From Daphnia carinata (Eukaryota > Arthropoda > Branchiopoda > Diplostraca > Daphniidae), in assembly GCF_022539665.2 (NCBI RefSeq), contig NC_081332.1, positions 2,823,884-2,887,883 of the forward strand: a DNA stretch of 64,000 nucleotides. Reading direction: 5' to 3'. This document shows, one piece after another, positions 34,582 through 49,435 of the stretch; within the stretch, counting starts at the first letter, position 1, and every line of letters begins with the position of its first letter. Under the pieces are notes generated by a model. It did no database searches and had not been told where the DNA came from. It saw only the letters and a program-made list of their open reading frames with translations. Made by a program: the position numbers and the translations under genes.

Positions 34582-37500
34582 TTTTTTTTTTTTTTGCCCT
34601 ATTCCACTTTTCTCGCAATCACCAGGAAGGATAACGCGTACACATGGTGTTGGGAATAGCTGTCGAGCGTTGGCAATCGTTCACACCCATATCGATCGCA
34701 TAATCTTCTTCCGCTAATGATGGCTCACACTTACATAGTGTCTAGCAGAGGCTTTTGATTTTTTTGTTTTGTTTTGTTTTGTTTTGCAAGTAATTGAATT
34801 CGCCATCATGTCTCGCACGGTTTTTTGTTTTTGTTTTTGTTTTGTTTTTACTGCGTCGTTGACCCAGATAGAAAAATGTTATCTCCATCTTCCTACATCT
34901 TCCTCGTCCGGCCAATTATGTGGCAATAATGTCACAAACTGTGCGGCATTGGCACAGTTTATACGTGTTGACGTCGTCGATACCACACACACACACACAA
35001 AAACACGACCAGAAAGGAAAACGAAAAAGAAATGTGTCGACGACGCGAATGAGATTGACAGTGCGGCTACGAATAAACTTGACGATAAATCAATCGACGG
35101 TACGTCTAGTCGAAATGGGACGAAGGAAAGAAAAACAAAAATAATAATGTCGAGTTGGAGGGCGGCGGAAGAGACGCACACGCTATCAACTTTTACGTGC
35201 CATTGTGGTCCCCTCGTTCCGTTTTGTTTTTACGCGAACTGGAACAAGTTGTTGCATTTTTAAGACGCTCAGTATGCGCACTAGGAGAGACACACCGACA
35301 CACACACAAAAAAAAGGGGGCAGTGAATTATTCAGATGACCATCTGATTAATTCACGTACGCAATGATATATCAGACGATAACACAAACAAAAAGTAGAT
35401 GTCCGTGACTGAACTTACCTTCAACGTGAACAGTGACAGGCCAATTGATTTTGGGTTCCGTGTTGACTTGACATTCGTATAAGCCCTGTGATTCGTCCAA
35501 ACCGCCAAGAACAACAGCAGCAGCAGCACCGGGACATGAAAAAAGAAAGGAAAGAAAGAAAAAAAAAAACAATGATGTATATAAATTTGTCTATGGCAAA
35601 AGAAAGGGGAGGAATAGATTAAGTAAATGGGGAAACTAAAAGTATATTATGGGAAACATCAGGCGATTTCAATCATTCGTGACACCGACTCGAGGCACAG
35701 TGGCATGTGCGTGTAACCTTAAAAAAAAATGTATATATATCCTATAATATATAAAAGAAGACGATAGAAAAAAAAAAAAAAAAATAATAATAATAATAAA
35801 ATAAAAATAGAAAATAAACTTACGGAATCTTTGGTTTGGGCTTCAGCAATTTGCAGTTCCCAATCGGTCAGAGTTTCGTCGGCCGATGCCGTGATCCGGT
35901 TGTCGCTCGTGTGGCTTACTCCGCCCGACGCCAAAATGGCCAAGTCCGACTGTCGCACCCACGAGACCTGAAATACACAACAACAAATAGACATTTGATA
36001 AAAGCGAAAAGCAATAAAAAAAAACAAAAAAACCATTTTTCACAAATCTTTTTCCTTTTTAATCGAGCTGGAAAGAAAAAATGTCACGTTAAATACGTTG
36101 GAGCGTGAGGCACATTTCCAAAATGCAGACGCAAACGGATAAGTGAACGAGAGGCAATGCGGATGTCTGCTTTGCCTCATCAACACTTTTCTTTCTTTTT
36201 CTTTTCGCGTTCGAATATTCGTACACACGGAAAGAGAAAAGAGTGGAAAAACTCGGCTAAGAAAAAAAAAAAAATCCTTCCTTTCGCAATGATATGCTTT
36301 TGATGATGAAAGCGTATCCCACGATCATCAGCATCAAAAGAGATTTCGGGTGACGACCCATCTGTATGGTGGTCCAACCTCCTCGTACCGCCAACCGCCA
36401 ACCCCCTTCCCCCCTCCCAACCATCCCAAAGTCTTTTCATCTCTTTTCACGGCACACGACTTAGCAGATATATATATATATTTATATATATATAGGCCTA
36501 TATATGTAGTGTGCATAGTTGACGTCTTGTTAATACATCGACTGTGCCAGCAGCTCTTTCTGCTATTCTCTTGCACACGCATCAGCTCTTTTTTTTTTTT
36601 TTTCTTGGTGAGCAACACGGACAAAGACGATCGAGCACGGCCAAAGATACTCGACAACACGACAGCGAAATGAAAGGAGAAAAGAGGGAGGGGGGGGGGG
36701 CTAGCCCGAGATGATCATCTGGCGCTATGACATCATCGTGAGATAAAGCCGTAATTGAAGTTGAGCACTAATACAGTGTACTTTGAGAAGACAGAGATGG
36801 AGGGCTGTTCAATTCTTCTACTCCCGGCTGATGGATGGCTCCCACAGATGGATTGGCCAGAGTCACACAGACACGTAAACAAGCCGAGCTTTAGTGACGT
36901 GTTAGGCGGTCGGGCCGTTGTCCCGAAACGTATTTTTGTGCAAATACTACTAACGCAGTTTACGGGCATCGATCGAGTGACGCGTGTGGCCTTCGACTTG
37001 CTTGTCCATTAGAGACAAGGAACGCGCACCCACCTACACACACACACACACGTCGACAATAAGATAGTTGGAGGGAAAGACGAGATGGCAGAGAGTATCA
37101 CTCACTGCCGGGCATACGTGTGTGTGTGTTTGCCGCACAGGAAGGACGAAAAGGATGGCATGTCCGTCAGGAGGATTGAAAGTTAAGAGAAAGAGGCGGG
37201 CACACGAAATCGGCGGAGGTACGACGTGTGTATAGGTAAACGGACGATCCATCAGGGCCCCGGTTGAGTGGCGATTCGCTTCCGCTCATTGAATAGACTT
37301 TTGCCGTTTCTGCTTACAACGTATAAACCTTTTCTTACGACCAAGCGGAGTCAGAGGGTAGAAAACGGTGATTTGGATCTTCTCCAAACACAAGCGAATC
37401 ATCACAAAGCGGATCGTGCTGGTGGGGCGAGTCTAAACCACCACCACCACCACAACTCAGAAACGGGTGATGATAATTAAGCGTGTTGTTGACATGTCTC

Positions 37501-40500
37501 ATCCCTTTCTCGATTCAAACTATGCGAAATCAGATGGCTTATCCGTCCCAGTTGTCAGTCAATCAACAGTCACGCCGATTGCTTCTATCCGCAACAAACA
37601 AACAGACACAGACACAGACGCACGATACTAATGCAATCGCTCACAGTCAAATCGGCCCACAGTTCATTAACGCTAATAATTTGACGAAATAAGCGTAGCA
37701 TAAAATAACGTACCACTCGATCACCGAGATCCATGACCCGGCATTGAAGCAAGACGGTCTGGCCGGCCAAGACGCTGATATTGGTGGGAAATTCCGGCTC
37801 GAAAAACGGGCCGTAGATGACAGGCGGGAGAGGAGGCGGGATGTGTTGGAATCGCGGCGAAAGCGACAACGTCGGCCACACCAAGCCGTCGCCATCGTCG
37901 TCTTCGTCATCTTCGATGAAATGACTGGCGCCGCCATTGTGTCTGCTACTGGATGCTGAATCGCGAATTTCCATAGCGCCATGGCAAAGTCCTGTTCAAA
38001 AAAAAAAAAAAAATAAATAAATAAATAAAAAAGTACCAAATATTGAACAATCACCGAGTCTAAACAAACAAACACACACAAGACACAGAGAGAAAGGGGA
38101 CGAGCGTGCATCGAATTGTGCATCTTTTCTATGCCAATGTACATAACTTTTGCTTTCGGAACGATTCGCGCAAATCTAACATTTGCTCACACACACACAC
38201 ACACACACAGATACAGACAACACGAGTTTAGCATGTGAATTTGCCAACTCTATATGGGCAAAACAAACACACACACACAGAGCCGACAAGCAATTCTATT
38301 TGTTGGTGACTTTCCCATTTTTTTCGACTTTTCTTCAAGTCTTATCCGCTGCCAGTGACAAGTTGGCGTGTCTGACGTAATTGAATACATAGCAGAAAAC
38401 GCGCTCTGTCACCTAACCCACCCCCTCTCCCTCACTCCCACAGAGCTTGAAGAATAAAATAAAAAAATTTATGCTATGCTTCGTCTTCGTTGTTGTCTAT
38501 TTGCTTCAGTGCGTTTTATTAAGTAAGACGAAATGTGGGGAGTGGAACGCCATCAACGACACACGCGAAAAAATATCAGAAAAATGGCGTCAAAAGAGAG
38601 CACCAAAGTTTCTTCTGTTTGTTTTTTTTTTCCTTTCTCGTGACGACAGCCGGCTCAAGCAAGTACGTGACAACGATGAAATATACGAACGATCGTTCGA
38701 CCCCAAACGACCGACTAGAAACACCCATTTCAAGTTTATTCCAATGACAGGGAGGATACGTTTGACGTCTTTTTATTCTGTCTCTTTCCTCCCCATCCAG
38801 GCTGTACGTGCTGTTGCCTTTGTGTTTGTATCTTTCCCCACTTCTCACCTTGCCAACACGGAGCAGCGAAAGGTACCAACAAGATAAAAACGAAACAAAA
38901 ACGAGGGTGAAATGAGCTTTCAAACATGAACGTTTTTGGACTCCTCTTCATTGATTGCGATAGTAAGAAGAACACTATCTCAAAGCTGCTGACGTCTTTT
39001 TTCAACAAAACATAAACGCAAGAGAAAAAGCCGAACGTCATGGATGCACACGGCGATCAAAACTTAAGCACGAACGCGTGGCTCAATGTGGGCGTTCAAA
39101 AATCCTTTGAAAAAATCGGCTACGGAAATAAGAGGCCGTGAAGATTAAGACGCATCAAAGAGGTCGGAAGAGAGAAAAACTCATCAAGCAAAAAGGCAAT
39201 GGGCAATAAGGAAAAGAGGTAAAAACTTTGACTCGTCCCTCAGCTCTTTCTGTTCTCTTCGTCCCTCAACTGCTTCGATGTTGTTTCTCTAGACGCCTAT
39301 GTTGCCGTATTCTTTGACTATCTACTACACAGACTCATCCACGGGGCATTGCGTAACACGAAATTACATTCGCTCTTGTATTTATCGCTCTGCTGGCGGT
39401 GTTGGCCTATTTTTTTTTTTTTTTTTTGCCGCTTTCCTATCAGAACCGACTCGCCTTGCATCATCATCATCATCATCATCTCTTTTTTCTTTTCTTTTTT
39501 TTTTATTTGGCAAACTAAAGAGCAAAAGAAAGGCAAGGAGATGTGGAGCAACCCCCATGCGATTTGTGCGTGTTCCCTCGTGAGTCTCTCCCGGTATTGC
39601 AAACTTCCATTCCAACGGCCTACCAAAAGATATGATGGCAACTCAGGGATAGATCGTCAACCTGTCAGCCCGCTGTCATAAAAAAGAAACCCAAAACAAA
39701 TCAAAGAGTAGAAAGAAGCGTCGAATGCATAAAATGCAAAGTTTCGGCAAACACATATCGCGTGAAAAGTAAAAAATAAAAAAAAAAATAAAAAATTAAA
39801 AGCAATGGTATGAAAAGTTTGGTGACGTTGGAAACTGCAAGAATCACGAAGAACACAAAAAAAAAAAAAAAAAAAAAAAAAGTCCCCGGTGGCGAATTCA
39901 TAAACAGCTCATATGCGCACAAATTCTGTCTCTGTCGCACGCCAAAGTAAAAAGAAAACGAGAGATTATTCAATCTTGTCGACATGCTTTTAAAAATCTC
40001 GGGACAAGACAGATACTTATAAAGTTGTCTAACTCTTTGCAAGCCTACTCTCATTTCGTTTCGGCATGAGCCGTGAAATTGTAGAAACTCAGAAGTGAAG
40101 CGACTCCACTACTCGGTGACATTTCTTTCTCGCACATCCCCCACCCCCCCGTACTCTTTACCCGAGGCTGTTCCGAGCTGTGGAAAATGTCACGCAACAC
40201 CCACTGGTGACACGTCGTTAAGAAAGAAAGAAAAGAAAGAAAGAAAGAAAGAAAAAAAAAAAACATGCTTGCCGTATGCCTGAAAATTGTCTCATTATCG
40301 TTATTCATTTCATCAACAACGGCATCCCATTAAGACATTTACGTTGGCAATTCGTCATCAATCATTTGGCAATGTCCGGCCCCTCGCCCCTCTCTCTAAA
40401 AAAAAAAAAAAAAAAAGCTCTCTGACGCATGAACTGTTTTGACAAGATGTTCTCTCTCGCGTTTCCAAGACAACGTCATTGGATCGAATTTGTGTGTCTT

Positions 40501-41748
40501 GCCGTGCTCGTCTTATGCGATTATGTTCAAGGAAAAAGTTGAAGTTTCGAAACGCATGACATACAATACGAAATCATTGAGCTCGGCTTTTAGTTTCATG
40601 GCTTACACGAGGACAGAAAGTCAGGAGAAACTTGCCGTGATCAATGATGAATGCAACCTCATTTAGATCAATGATTCTTTGGGGGCCAATCAACAGGACA
40701 CGGTCCCGGTGCGTACACAAGTTGAGAACTTTTCAATCTTATCGGTCCGTCGCACCCAAAAATAAGGCTCCTTTCATTATGCAATTCCATCAGTTTTGTT
40801 TGTTTTTTTCCTTTCGGGCCGACTCGTTTTCGAGTTGGTGAAATGAGTTGAGGAGTTTGGTCGTGAGCTAGTGAATAAACAAAAGGTAGCCAACTTCTGA
40901 ACGAATATTGGTCTTGTCAAACGTAGACAAAATAACCCAAAAAAATATGTGGCCTTAAAAAAAAAACATCATGGAAAGTAAATAAGATGCTGACTATACA
41001 TGGATCGTTATTCCACTCATTGAGCGACAACAGATGCTGCTGGCCAGATGAAGAGTGTAGGCATATACGTAGATACACACAGGCACAGAGAGAAACGCCC
41101 TTATCAAAGTTAAACAGTCGCACGGTTGTCCGGTTTCTCTTACATATATATTTTTTTGCCCGTCAGTGGGATCGCCCATTTCAACCAAGCAAAACCGGAA
41201 CATTCCCCCCGCCCCATAGGAATTATTCCTTTTTTTTTTTTTTTTTCTTTTCTTCCTCCACCGGAGCCCATATCCGAAAGGTCTTTTATATTGTTGTTTT
41301 GTTGAAAAAAAGGAAAGGGGAGACGCAAAGAAAATTGTGTGGATGATGGTAGAAAGATGACGGTGAATCAGTCTCATGTCAACGGGACGATGAGTTTAGT
41401 TGTTGTTAATAAAGAACATCCAACGTCGTCTCCGGGAGCATTGTATGGCGACTCTTATCATTTCCCGACGGACGACAGCTCCACTGCTTCTGTTCAGAAA
41501 GACCTCTTTGATTTAGCAGAGGCAAGAGAGCAGCAGAGATGAGACTCACGCACGACCACACAATCCCCCCCCCCCCTTTTCTATTGTGTCTTTCCTTAAA
41601 AAAAAAAAAAAAAAAAAATAAGGGGGGGGGGGGAACAAATTCTGACGTACGGAATGGGTAATGAAAGCCAGATTTGTATCCGCAAACCCCAATCGTAGCG
41701 TCCATGCGTGCCATTCGCAAATGTCCACCCAAGACAAACTGATAAGGA

Positions 41749-41781
<33 letters not shown>

Positions 41782-44700
41782 AAACTATCAAATAGAAATA
41801 AAAAGGAAATCTTTTACTTTATCGATAAAAAGAAACGATCATCAGCTGTTTTTCCGGTGTTGGCTACGTTAGGCTTTAAAGAAAAAGAAAAAAAAAAGGG
41901 GGTTGGGGGTGGGCTATAGCCATGCGATGGAGACTGGTCTTTTTGGGGTTGAGTGGGGCTAGAGTGTAATCCTCTTAACCTCGTTGATTTGACTGTAGGG
42001 TATCAACGCACGAAAGGAGCGTTTCGTTTTTGTTTTGTTTTTCGAGGCGATAGTTTTATTACAAAGTTAACGAATAGTTGACTCATGTTATTTTCCCATT
42101 GTTAGCAAAAGAAGGGCAAGACACGCAGCCCTAACTTGGCATTCTTTTCATTATTCGTGCGCTCCGACAATAAGAGCAGAGGAAACATAGATGTAGAGTT
42201 ATTGACACGCAACTCTTCTCGTTCCGCATACGCTCTCAAACTATATAAAGACCATTATAAAAAAAAAAATAAGAAAGTAAACTCGGGTCGAATAAGATGA
42301 AGAGAAAGGGGTATCATTCACGCAATGTCCCGCCAACGACCACTTCAAACGGGTGCCAGCCGTGTGACGATGAAAGCCGGAGGAACAAACAAGGGGAATA
42401 TCGGCGAGGACGAGACACTGTGATTGCCGTAATCTAGAGGCTAAATGAGCAACCACGCGAGAATTGCAGACAAGCAAAAAAGTGGGCCGCAAATCATCAA
42501 TTGAATGCTGGTCGAGTTTGAGTGGAAAAAGATCGATGGCTGGTGGTAGACAAGTACGCTACCTACATCCGCAACGATCCTTCACGCAAACAAAAAGGCG
42601 ATCGAAACGAAAAGCAAAAGGCGGAAAGCAAGAGAAAAAGAGGAGGAAAATACAAATCAGTTGGAAGCCGTATCTGATGTGTGGTACGACTTCCTTTCTG
42701 CGTTTGAATAAATCATTTATACGAAAAGAGGGCGACAAAAAGCAAATCCACGAAAGAAAAAGAGCTGCAAATCCTTGCCTGTGCCATTCGGGCAACCCTC
42801 TATAGGGTGGGGCATGTCATTGGAACCTTTCTCCTTGTTTAGAGAGGCTGAAAAAAAAAAAAAAAAAGCTGGCGCGTGTCGATGTGCTGTAGCACCGCAT
42901 CTCATGAATCGTCAATGGAAAAAGAACAAAAATAACAAAAAAAAAAAAATTACTATTACGAGAGACTGGATCGATCCTCTCTCTCGTCAATTCGTATCGG
43001 TCAGCTTCTCTTTTTACCACCCATCCATCCTTCCGGATAAGATAGCACGTTTCCAGCGACGCCCTCCTACACATGCACTGCACGCACATCCACTTGGAGC
43101 GCACCGTGTCACGACGTCCCGTGTTTTTCCTTGGCCTGTTTAAATTGTTATGCAAGTCCGACTACGAAAACAAAAAAAGGCAAAATCGACGCGATTCTAC
43201 TAGAACATTCATACGGAAACATTTCGCCTAGCCTTGAACTTCGCAACAAGCTGCGACAGCTTGACATTCGGCTTTTGCCGTTTCGATCGATATGGCTATA
43301 TCACGCGGAATATGCAAATGCATATTGTGTTCACGGTCTTGATTTCGACAGACAATCTTCTCTATTTTGACGACAGACTGGATGACCTTGCTATAGTACG
43401 TCCATTTATCTGCGACCGGACATGTTCCGGCAATGGATAACCATGGCAATCAGCTTTTACCGATGGCAACCATGTTATTGCGTAACGTGATTGGAACGTG
43501 CAGGCAACGAATTGTCACGACGAATATTGCACACCGTTCTATAAATAACATTTTTTCCACCTCCGTTTCGTGCATCTACTCGCTTGTTCTTCGTCACTCC
43601 CTTCTCGCAGTGCAAATTTTGCCAGGATACCACCCCCTCCCCCCCCCCATCGTAAGTCCCTTCTTGTGTCGACAGCATTTTATAAACAAATAGAGAATAG
43701 AATTTCCGAGAAATGATTTTCCATCCTGTTTCAATATCGGGGCGATTTAAACAAGCGCCGAGCGGACGTTTCTATTTTTAAATTTTTATTATTGATCTAT
43801 TTATCTAGTGTCCATTGACGGAGAGTTTGTGTTCGACATGTCCCTGTCATCGTCTCTAAACACATCCAGCTGTTTGTTGAACGGCGCTCGCATACGTGCT
43901 GACATACACCACAAAAACAAACACATCAAGGCCTGTAAAGCTCACAGGGCGACGCTAATGCCCCTAAAAAAACAAAAAAAACGAGAGAAAAAGAGAAGAG
44001 TTCTCCAACGAGAGAAGAGAGGGAATAAAAGCAGCGAGTACTGCGACGTTAATCGGCTCATCTCGGCGAGAAATTCGGTGCCATCGTAACGATGCTGATT
44101 CAGTCGAATGCTTATTCACAATCAATACGCCCTGCTGCCTTTGCAATCCAACAGACGAAAGGTTTTTTTTTTGGCTTGGACTGGATGAGCTATTCATCGT
44201 CTCGTGAATTTCCCACATTGATTTCACCGCCGCCGGTGCCACTATTACAACTGATGAAAAAGGATATTAACAATTCGGATTCTCCAGTCCTTTACACTGT
44301 CCCACTTTTTACGGTGACGAGCAAAAGAGAACACACACACAAAAAAAAACAAGCCATCCTACACAAACAAGACGAACGTATTGATTGCTTTTGATTATTA
44401 GTTTGAAAATTGAAAAAAAAACAAAAAAAAAACAGCTAGCGAGCACTAAATAGCTGGAAAAAAAAAATAAGAGAAAAAAACAAAACAAGACGAAGAAATT
44501 GAAAGGTTCTGATTCGATTGTCGTGGCGAGAGTGGAGTTGGTATAGCATTCCTCATCCAGCTATCACGTCATCCAGAACGGCGTCCTCCAACTGATGCGT
44601 CTAGTTTCCTCTCATAATGAGAAAACTTGACAGTTTAATAGCAAAGAAGAATAGAACGGCGACTATTCCTGCTCGCCGAACACACTAGGCAGCTATTTAA

Positions 44701-46468
44701 ATCAATTCCTATTGTTTTTACCTTCATCGGTCAAAAAGTTTCAAACTCCCCTCTCACCCTCTTCAATTGAAACGTGGGCCCTGCGATAGTATTCAAATCA
44801 AAGCGCAGAAAACGCAGTTGACCAAAACTTTCGAAATGAAGCGAGTCAACTTTTGCGACGTTCAGTGTTCGTCTTTAAAAAAAAAAGCTTGGCTAAACCA
44901 TCAAGTGCCGCTAGAATCTATATAAAAGGCAGTCGTTGTAGATGTAAGGCAGCAATAAACTCGCGGGGATCGTGTGGCAATCCTAACAAGGCTACTAGAG
45001 ATTCTGCTTGAGCCAAAGATTCTCTGATGAACCCAACGACGTTGCAACAACTATCCCGCGAAGAAAGAAAAAAAAAAAAAAAGAAAATATAAAAATAAAT
45101 AAGAAAAAAGAGGAGCACGCCATAAAAAGATGGCTTATTTCATCCACAAGAAACATCCAGTTAGATAACAAAGACGGCGCTAGAGAAAAGCTCAGCTTTA
45201 AAAGGAAACATTTTTTTTTGGGGAGGGGGGTATTTTACTGTGTGTCTACGCGATCAGATTCGGTGAATCCCTGCCAATAATCCAATTTCCTTAAAACAGG
45301 TTTTTGCAAAGCGCCACCGTTGATCTTTGGTAACCGAAAAAAAAAAAAAAAACAAACAAAAACAGCTTTCCTTTCTGTCGAGTGATGCACAATAGGTTCG
45401 CTAGATCCAAGACGATTGGTTTTAATCCGTCAATTGCACGAGTAGAGAAAAGAGAAAATGTTTGATTGAAAGCGGACGGGAAGCCGACAGGTGCTGCTTA
45501 CTGCTGTCGACCCAAACGGCGGAAGGAACGTCGAAAGAAGCTTTAATAAAGCCGACTTAGCTCATACTATTGAATACCAATACATCAATAAAACATTAAG
45601 GAAAAGCAGAACACTTGAAAATGGGGGGGAAAAAAAAAGGTGTTTTGATGTACGAATGAACGAGTTTTGCCGCCCCCCCCCCCCCCACCTTGCCGTGTAC
45701 AGAATTACTTGTATTGCAGCATTAATCAGCCTAGCGCCCTGTTCGTGTGGGCTGCGCCCGATACCGTGTGGGACTAACGGCGCATAAAATAGGACGTAAG
45801 AACATAGTAATGCAAAGTGTGTTTCTTTTCTTTTTGTGCCTCTCTCTGCATAGCGAAATGAGAAAGAACTCGAAAAAAAGCGAATAACACAAGCTCTTAC
45901 GAAAGCCTACTCAACTGGTAGAGTGCGTGGAATAAAGTATGAAAAAGGAAAGTGGGGAGAAAGAAAAAAAAAAAAAAAAAAGAAGTAGGAATTAAAAGAC
46001 TAAAAACGGAAGCACAAGGAGAGTCTGGATTGCAAGCGGGAAAAGGGATGATGGAGATGGTTCTGTCGGTCGTAAATTTCTGTCTAGAACCCGTGGGCGA
46101 TATTGCAATAGATGAAGAAGTAGAAGAAGAGATCAAATGAAATCCCCTTCGCATAAGAAGGTCGGAAGGGAAATGCTTAAAAGAAGCCCACGAAGAAGGG
46201 GAGAAAAAAAAGAAAATATATAATGCCGGTTAACAAGGAAAAGAAAAAAAAAAAAGGAAATAAGAATGGTGAGCTTACGGGATCCTAGAGCGAGCATGAG
46301 AAACAGCAGAAGGAAACACGCCACACTGGACAAACGTTTGCCATAAGGTCGTCGTGTTCGCCCACAGCACCGACTCATCCACTCGTTCGCATTCTGTCCG
46401 TCCATTGAACGGCCGGCTAAAGAACAATAATTAACCGCGGAAACCGGAATGAAAGGCAACTTCTTCAT
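27759..46468 (-). CDS. dpr-like: Defective proboscis extension response (Dpr)-type two-Ig protein
   Basis: Complete gene of eight coding exons: 46279-46468, 37714-37991, 35824-35967, 35419-35485, 28522-28656, 28319-28423, 28064-28126 and 27759-27928. All joins are GT-AG and in phase, giving 383 residues. N-terminal hydrophobic signal (SVACFLLLFLMLALGS), an acidic stretch, then Ig1: FFEPEFPTNISVLAGQTVLL, QCRV, VSWVRQSDLAIL and DSGLYECQVNTEPK. Ig2: ELYVRTGSTISLTC, FWFHDSKP, the diagnostic DSPRGGISLETE and GNYTC, then VTVHVLNGEHPAAMQRG. Dprs are neuronal surface proteins that pair with DIP Ig proteins in synaptic partner choice (established in Drosophila). Membrane attachment is unclear, as the C-terminus has only a weakly hydrophobic segment before SSPSPAT. 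Start: the first in-frame ATG after an upstream stop; in-frame ATGs at 46405 and 46378 are alternatives. Confidence 0.9.
28657..35418 (-). other. 6.8-kb intron of the dpr gene, between the Ig1 and Ig2 exons
   Basis: Low-complexity DNA with many A, T, C and G homopolymers, and (CT)n tracts at about 31327-31359 and 32121-32140. No nested gene recognised. The length suggests regulatory content, but no specific element can be named. Confidence 0.6.
31327..31359. repeat. (CT)n microsatellite
   Basis: Uninterrupted CT run in the dpr intron; a second is at 32121-32140. Confidence 0.9.
39459..39480. repeat. (CAT)n microsatellite
   Basis: Seven CAT triplets in the dpr first intron. Confidence 0.85.
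40221..40260. repeat. (AGAA)n tract
   Basis: Imperfect AGAA repeats ending in poly-A. Confidence 0.85.
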
Positions 46469-49397
46469 CGGTCGTTCATCATGTCTTGATCCAATAACAT
46501 CACGCACAACAACCTCCTTTGTTTACTATTATTTCGTTCTTCTTCTTCTTCTTCTTCTTGAAATAAAACTCGTTCAGCGAATGATAAAAAAAAAATAAAA
46601 ACAAACGATAGAAACAACTGGTCAGGGGTGGGGGGGAGCAGAATCGTGACTGGAAAGTGTTGAAGAAAACAAGCAAGGGAATAAACGTGTCAGTCGATCT
46701 GACAAGAGTGATTCAACGACTGCTGGTGTGGCCCAACTGTGCGCTGGGCAAAAAAGGCAGCATGACTTGGGCAAACCCCTGCAAAGTTTACACAGACGCG
46801 CGCGCGCAATAAAGTGGGCCATCCTCTTCGTCGCCAGATCATCACCTTTTTGGCCGTCAATTTTTTCCCAATAGTGTACAGCTATCTCTACCCCTCCCCC
46901 CTTATTTTTTTTTTTTTTTTTTTTTTTTATTTCCAAGACACTCTCTAACCATCTATCCAAAGACGGCCATTGAGAATGGGCCAAACTGTCGTCCATAATA
47001 ATGTTTTTCTTTTCGTTCTTTTTTTCAAAGTAAAAGAGAAGGGAAAAAAAAAAATAAAAAAAAAGAGGGGTTGTGATTATGGACGTAAAAATCGATGAGA
47101 AAGACAGTTATACGGGGCATTCGCCATCAACAGTTCCGCTGGACTTTCGTGTATCGATGACCCCCAACTCGCGATGCATTCCGACAGAAAATAAAAATGG
47201 ATGGCCATAATCATGAAAATTTTCAGATACACTTCTTCTTCGACGTCTTCTATTTTTATGATTATTTCTTTATTTAGTGTCAGTGATCTTTGTTACTATT
47301 GATTCGATTCTATTCGACGCCCGTCCAACGAAAGGCTTTAGGGGAAGAAAAAAAGACATTCAAATAAAAACAAAAATGCCGAGAAAAATAGTCCCATTTC
47401 AACGGAGATGGGGAATAAAAAGAAAAAGGATTTCACATCGAGTCGGCAGACGACGTTTCAGACGTTGCGTCGTCCGTTCTGCACCCCGGATTCCATTCCA
47501 CCCATCGGCGTTGTGGATTGGGGAACAATGCATGACGTGACATCAAAAAGCAGAATCTGTTTCCCAGCAAGTCAAATATAACAAAAAAGGAAAAAAAAAA
47601 AAAAATAACAACGATATTCTAGACCGCACATCTGGTCACAAATTTTTGTTGCCATTCAACCTTTTGTGACTTTTGAAACAAATGTACGAATCACTGGCGC
47701 ATCCGATTCCATAGTTGATGTTTCAAAAGAACGAACTAATGCTGTGCATATGGTATCCCAGACGACAAGGGTACGCAGCGTTTTTCGAATAAAGAAGACG
47801 CTCGCTGGATTACCAAAATGTACGCATGAAGGCGCGCACAACATTCCAATGATGGTTCAACCAAGTGCGCACATACAACATGGAAATTTGACATGGACAT
47901 GTCGAAAGATACACTGCCGCTACAGCCGCTGCCTCCAGCAGGTTTACATTTGTGTTCCTCGCTCTAAAGATTCGTTTTAGTTGACGAAACTCAAGAGGCG
48001 TATAGTCAATTAACTTACGCCGTCTGTTGGCAATCAGCCAAAATTGCTAGTTAACCCAATCAAAAGGTCACCCTATCCCAGACACTTTGCGAACATTTGA
48101 AAATGGCCAACAAAATGTTTTTAAACAAAGAAAACGAAAAACAGATGCGCAAAGAAAAAAAAAAAAAAAAAAAGATAATTTGAAAAAGACAAGAAAAAAA
48201 AAATGGCGCCAGCTTTGTGCCATTTCCTTTTCAATTACGATATATTCCAGTGCATAGGAATGGATTTGATTTCGAATGACGTGCCCAACACACGGCCAAA
48301 GAGAGGGGGGACGCACGGAGTTGATGAGAAAGGCAATCGAGATTTGTTGAGTCGTGTCACGTACGACAGGTCCCATCAAGCCGGTCGTCACTCCCGCAAA
48401 AAAAAAAAAAAAATAAATAAATAAAAAGAACGGCCGCACATGCGGACGTAGGTGCATCACAAAAAGCGAGTCCAGTATATTACGCAATATATAGCGTACG
48501 ACAACGACGAACCTTTTTCGGCGTAACCCGTACGCCGTCGACATCATCTCGTGATGACTTGCTGGTAAATAAGGGCGAAACTGAGATGGGAACATTACAC
48601 AGGAACGAGATTTTTCCTCCATCCCACCCTATCACTGCTATTGCAAATGCAATACATTGGTGGATATACACAGTATTCGCATCGTAAATGAGAGCGAGAG
48701 AGGCAGAAAGTGATGGAAGTTGTGCTCCGCCCAGCGTGGATCAAAGGTTTGTATATTTGAGAGTTTCTCAAACAGCGGCATTGGCAAACTTCCGTCCGTC
48801 CAATCATTCCATGCGACCTACTCTACTGTACGTACTACATCCAATTTACTTCCTCTTGTACACTTTGCTGCTCATTTCTTTCTTTTTTTTTTTTTTTTTT
48901 TTTTTTGCCCTCCCCCTTTCGACATTGATAGTGCCCACACAATTTTTTTAAGTAGTATGACAGCTGCCATTTTTCGTTTGGGATTTCGCTCTTCGTGCAT
49001 GACCACCACCAATGATGATATGCGCAAATTTTGTTCGCTGCTGCAGTTGGCGGCCCTCCCCTCTCAACCTGGTCACGACCGAAGGAGCACAAAGATTCTA
49101 GAAATGCGCGCACTTTGTGTGCTTCCTCTGGGGCATGAACGTTCCAGCACAGCGACAGATCATCATCGGCTTCGCGCAAACCGGATTCCCTCGACAGCCA
49201 AGGAAGAAGGAAGAAAAAAAAAACACAATTTTTCTTGGGATTTTTCGTCTTTGACGAATACCAGTGAACGGAAAAATAGAGGGAGCTCATATCTAATTGA
49301 ATCACTTCGTGTCAGCTGACATTTTGTGTGTAAATAAGCTGCAGCTTTCCCCGCAGAAGCTCTACTACTAAAATTTGGAACCGCCATTTCCATGGAC

Positions 49398-49435
<38 letters not shown>

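Larger units (their letters stand above)
37992..46278 (-). other. 8.3-kb first coding intron of the dpr gene
   Basis: Separates the signal-peptide exon from the Ig1 exons. Contains (CA)n near 38189-38210, (CAT)n at 39459-39480, an (AGAA)n tract at 40221-40260 and many homopolymers. No nested gene recognised. Confidence 0.6.

Noticed and set aside
41339-41542. Clean-looking 67-codon + strand frame in the dpr first intron
   Set aside because: It has no in-frame ATG at its start, no splice context and no recognised family.
45897-45940. Sequence resembling a tRNA D-arm (CTCAACTGGTAGAGTG)
   Set aside because: No anticodon stem or T-arm follows, so a chance match.
47277-47540. Basic Arg/Lys-rich + strand frame resembling a ribosomal-type peptide
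   Set aside because: No ATG at its start and no match to any ribosomal protein I know; the composition follows purine-rich sequence.
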